This document shows, one piece after another, positions 4,490-5,745 of a stretch of 5,745 nt of DNA (positions within the stretch are counted from its first letter, which is position 1; each line of letters begins with the position of its first letter). The notes below the pieces were generated by a model. It did no database searches and had not been told where the DNA came from. It saw nothing but the letters and a program-made list of their open reading frames with translations. The position numbers were made by a program, and so were the translations under genes. The stretch is from NCBI GenBank assembly GCA_030431185.1, contig JAUIJO010000190.1, forward strand, positions 1 to 5,745, read 5' to 3'. The stretch is from Gammaproteobacteria bacterium (lineage in GTDB: Bacteria > Pseudomonadota > Gammaproteobacteria > Xanthomonadales > Xanthomonadaceae).

Positions 4490-5745
4490 TCAGAACGCGC
4501 CGCCGAAGGTGAACTGCAGGCGTTCGATCTCGTCGTCGTCTTCCTTCTTGAAGGGATACGCATAGCTGATCGAGATCGGGCCCATCGGCGACCGCCACAG
4601 CAGCGCGATGCCCGCCGATGCGCGCAACTCGCCGGCATCGAAGGAATCCACGTCGCGGAACACGTTGCCGAAGTCCACGAAGGAGGAGACGCGTGCGCCC
4701 GGGCTGTCGAACAGCGTCGGGAAGATCATCTCGAAGGAACCCACGGTCTTGAACGCGCCGCCGACAGGCTGGTCGTAGGAGCTGCCTGCGAACGGTGTCT
4801 CGCGCGGACCCAGGGTGTTGTCGCGGAAGCCGCGCACCGATCGCACGCCGCCGGCGTAGAAGTTCTCGAAGAAGGGCAGGCCGTCGGCGGTCAGGGTCTC
4901 GACGTAATCGGGCGAGTCGGTCTCGCAGGGCTCGGTCGGGTCGGGACCCGGGACGTAGGTGTCCAGTATGCCGTCGCCATCGGTGTCGACGGCCGAGCCG
5001 GCGGTGTAGCACACGTTCCGCACCACCGCGTCCTGGTAGCTGTCGCCATAGCCCAGTTCGGCACGGGTGTTGAGCACCAGCCAGCGCGAGACCGGCCAGT
5101 ACTTGGAGATGTTGTAGTTGATCTTGAAGTACTCGACCGTCGAGCCGGGCAACGTCGCCTCCAGCCACAGGCGCTGGGTGGTGCCGCGCGTCGGGGTCAG
5201 GGCGTTGTTGAGGGTGTTGCGCGCCCAGCCGATCTCGCCGCGCCAGGCGTGGAAGGTGCGCTGGCCGATCGCGTCGATGTAATCGACGATCGATTCGGGC
5301 GTCTGGCCGCGGAAGGCGGTGATGGTGTTCTTGTCGATGCCGAACAGGCCGGTGATCGAACCGGTCTCGGTGATCGGGATCCCGAAGACCGCCTGCGCGG
5401 CGCCGTTCTCGCTGTTGTACTGCGCGGTGTTGTACTCGCCGTAGTCGTAGTCGCGGAACCACAGGTTGTAGCCCAGCGAAACGCCGCTGTCGGTGAAGTA
5501 GGGATTGACGTAGGAGAAGTCGTAGCGGTTGTAATAATCGCTGCGCTGCGCCTGCACCGTCATGCGGTTGCCGGTGCCCAGGAAGTTGTTCTGCGACAGC
5601 TGCACCTGCGCGCTCAGGCCGCCGAGCTGCGAATAGCCCAGGCCGAACACGAAGCTGCCGGAGGTGGTTTCCTTCAGGTTGTAGACCACGTCGACCTGGT
5701 CGTCGCTGCCGGGCACCGGCTGCGTCTCGACGTCGACGGTCTCGA
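4490..5745 (-). CDS. bamA: Outer membrane protein assembly factor BamA, C-terminal part (5' end outside window)
   Basis: 417 residues are visible; the gene continues past the right edge. BamA is the outer-membrane Omp85 core of the BAM complex and inserts beta-barrel proteins, including LptD. The first visible residues, with PVPGSDDQVDVVYNLKE, are the end of POTRA5. The 16-strand barrel begins at GSFVFGLGYSQLGG. Hallmarks are NNFLGTGNR, NPYFTDSGVSLGY, the loop L6 motif VRGF (visible residues 303-306) in FENFYAGGVRSVRGF, SAGIALLWRSPMGPISISYAYPFKK, and the terminal beta-signal ending FTFGGAF with the final Phe. L6 has an unusual insertion before VRGF, with Cys245 and Cys273 around a DTDGDGILD motif. 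The loop after VRGF is short and lacks the Cys pair seen there in E. coli. Codon 10 is a GTG inside conserved POTRA5 sequence and is not a start. Confidence 0.97.
   Translation of the reverse strand, partial: ETVDVETQPVPGSDDQVDVVYNLKETTSGSFVFGLGYSQLGGLSAQVQLSQNNFLGTGNRMTVQAQRSDYYNRYDFSYVNPYFTDSGVSLGYNLWFRDYDYGEYNTAQYNSENGAAQAVFGIPITETGSITGLFGIDKNTITAFRGQTPESIVDYIDAIGQRTFHAWRGEIGWARNTLNNALTPTRGTTQRLWLEATLPGSTVEYFKINYNISKYWPVSRWLVLNTRAELGYGDSYQDAVVRNVCYTAGSAVDTDGDGILDTYVPGPDPTEPCETDSPDYVETLTADGLPFFENFYAGGVRSVRGFRDNTLGPRETPFAGSSYDQPVGGAFKTVGSFEMIFPTLFDSPGARVSSFVDFGNVFRDVDSFDAGELRASAGIALLWRSPMGPISISYAYPFKKEDDDEIERLQFTFGGAF
4925..5011 (-). other. BamA loop insertion with Cys pair and DxDGDGxxD calcium-loop-like motif
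   Basis: Between a barrel strand (LNTRAELGYGDS) and the conserved LPFFENFYAGG lies an insert with Cys at 5011-5009, DTDGDGILD at 4987-4961 and a second Cys at 4927-4925, 28 residues after the first. The D-x-D-G-D-G-x-x-D pattern matches the calcium-binding loops of thrombospondin type 3 repeats. By homology with E. coli BamA the insert falls in extracellular loop L6. Calcium binding and a disulphide are inferred. Confidence 0.6.

Noticed and set aside
5714..5716. GTG at the start of the visible bamA frame as a real start
   Set aside because: The frame stays open upstream and encodes POTRA5-like sequence (VETQPVPGS); the gene simply runs off the window.

Overview
The window is strongly GC-rich and almost fully coding. 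It holds most of the envelope-biogenesis cluster bamA-lpxD-fabZ-lpxA-lpxB-rnhB, all on the minus strand and read from the right edge towards the left. Gene order, GC richness, the absence of skp between bamA and lpxD, and protein sequences that resemble the gammaproteobacterial versions suggest a gammaproteobacterium, most likely of the Xanthomonadaceae/Lysobacteraceae (Lysobacter-like). That placement is an inference from reading alone, with no database search.

Layout, right to left along the direction of transcription. The 3' part of bamA (end of POTRA5 plus the whole beta-barrel) enters from the right edge and stops at 4490. After 34 nt comes lpxD (4455-3442), then a 66-nt gap with a clear ribosome binding site, fabZ (3375-2920), a 2-nt gap, and lpxA (2917-2135). 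A 169-nt gap follows, the longest in the cluster. Then lpxB (1965-814) overlaps rnhB (817-197) by ATGA. Only 3 nt beyond the rnhB stop, the 3' end of an unidentified plus-strand gene (2-193) converges on it. No promoter is convincing inside the window, so the cluster is probably transcribed from beyond the right edge.

The genes form one logical unit. FabZ and LpxA/LpxD compete for (R)-3-hydroxyacyl-ACP. LpxA starts lipid A synthesis by acylating UDP-GlcNAc, LpxD adds the second primary acyl chain, and LpxB makes the disaccharide. BamA inserts outer-membrane proteins, including the LPS exporter. RnhB removes ribonucleotides from DNA and is a conserved passenger.

Three points stand out. (1) The bamA barrel carries an insertion before its VRGF motif, with two cysteines around a calcium-loop-like DxDGDGxxD motif. 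(2) The lpxA-lpxB gap contains a perfect 18-bp repeat of the lpxB start, and 10 of the first 14 codons match at the amino-acid level, which looks like a decayed tandem duplication of the lpxB 5' end. (3) LpxA has Met at the hydrocarbon-ruler position, which predicts short (C10-C12) 3-hydroxyacyl chains. A strong hairpin also lies in the 3' end of rnhB, just past the stop of the convergent gene. No RNA genes, CRISPR arrays, insertion sequences or clear new system were found.
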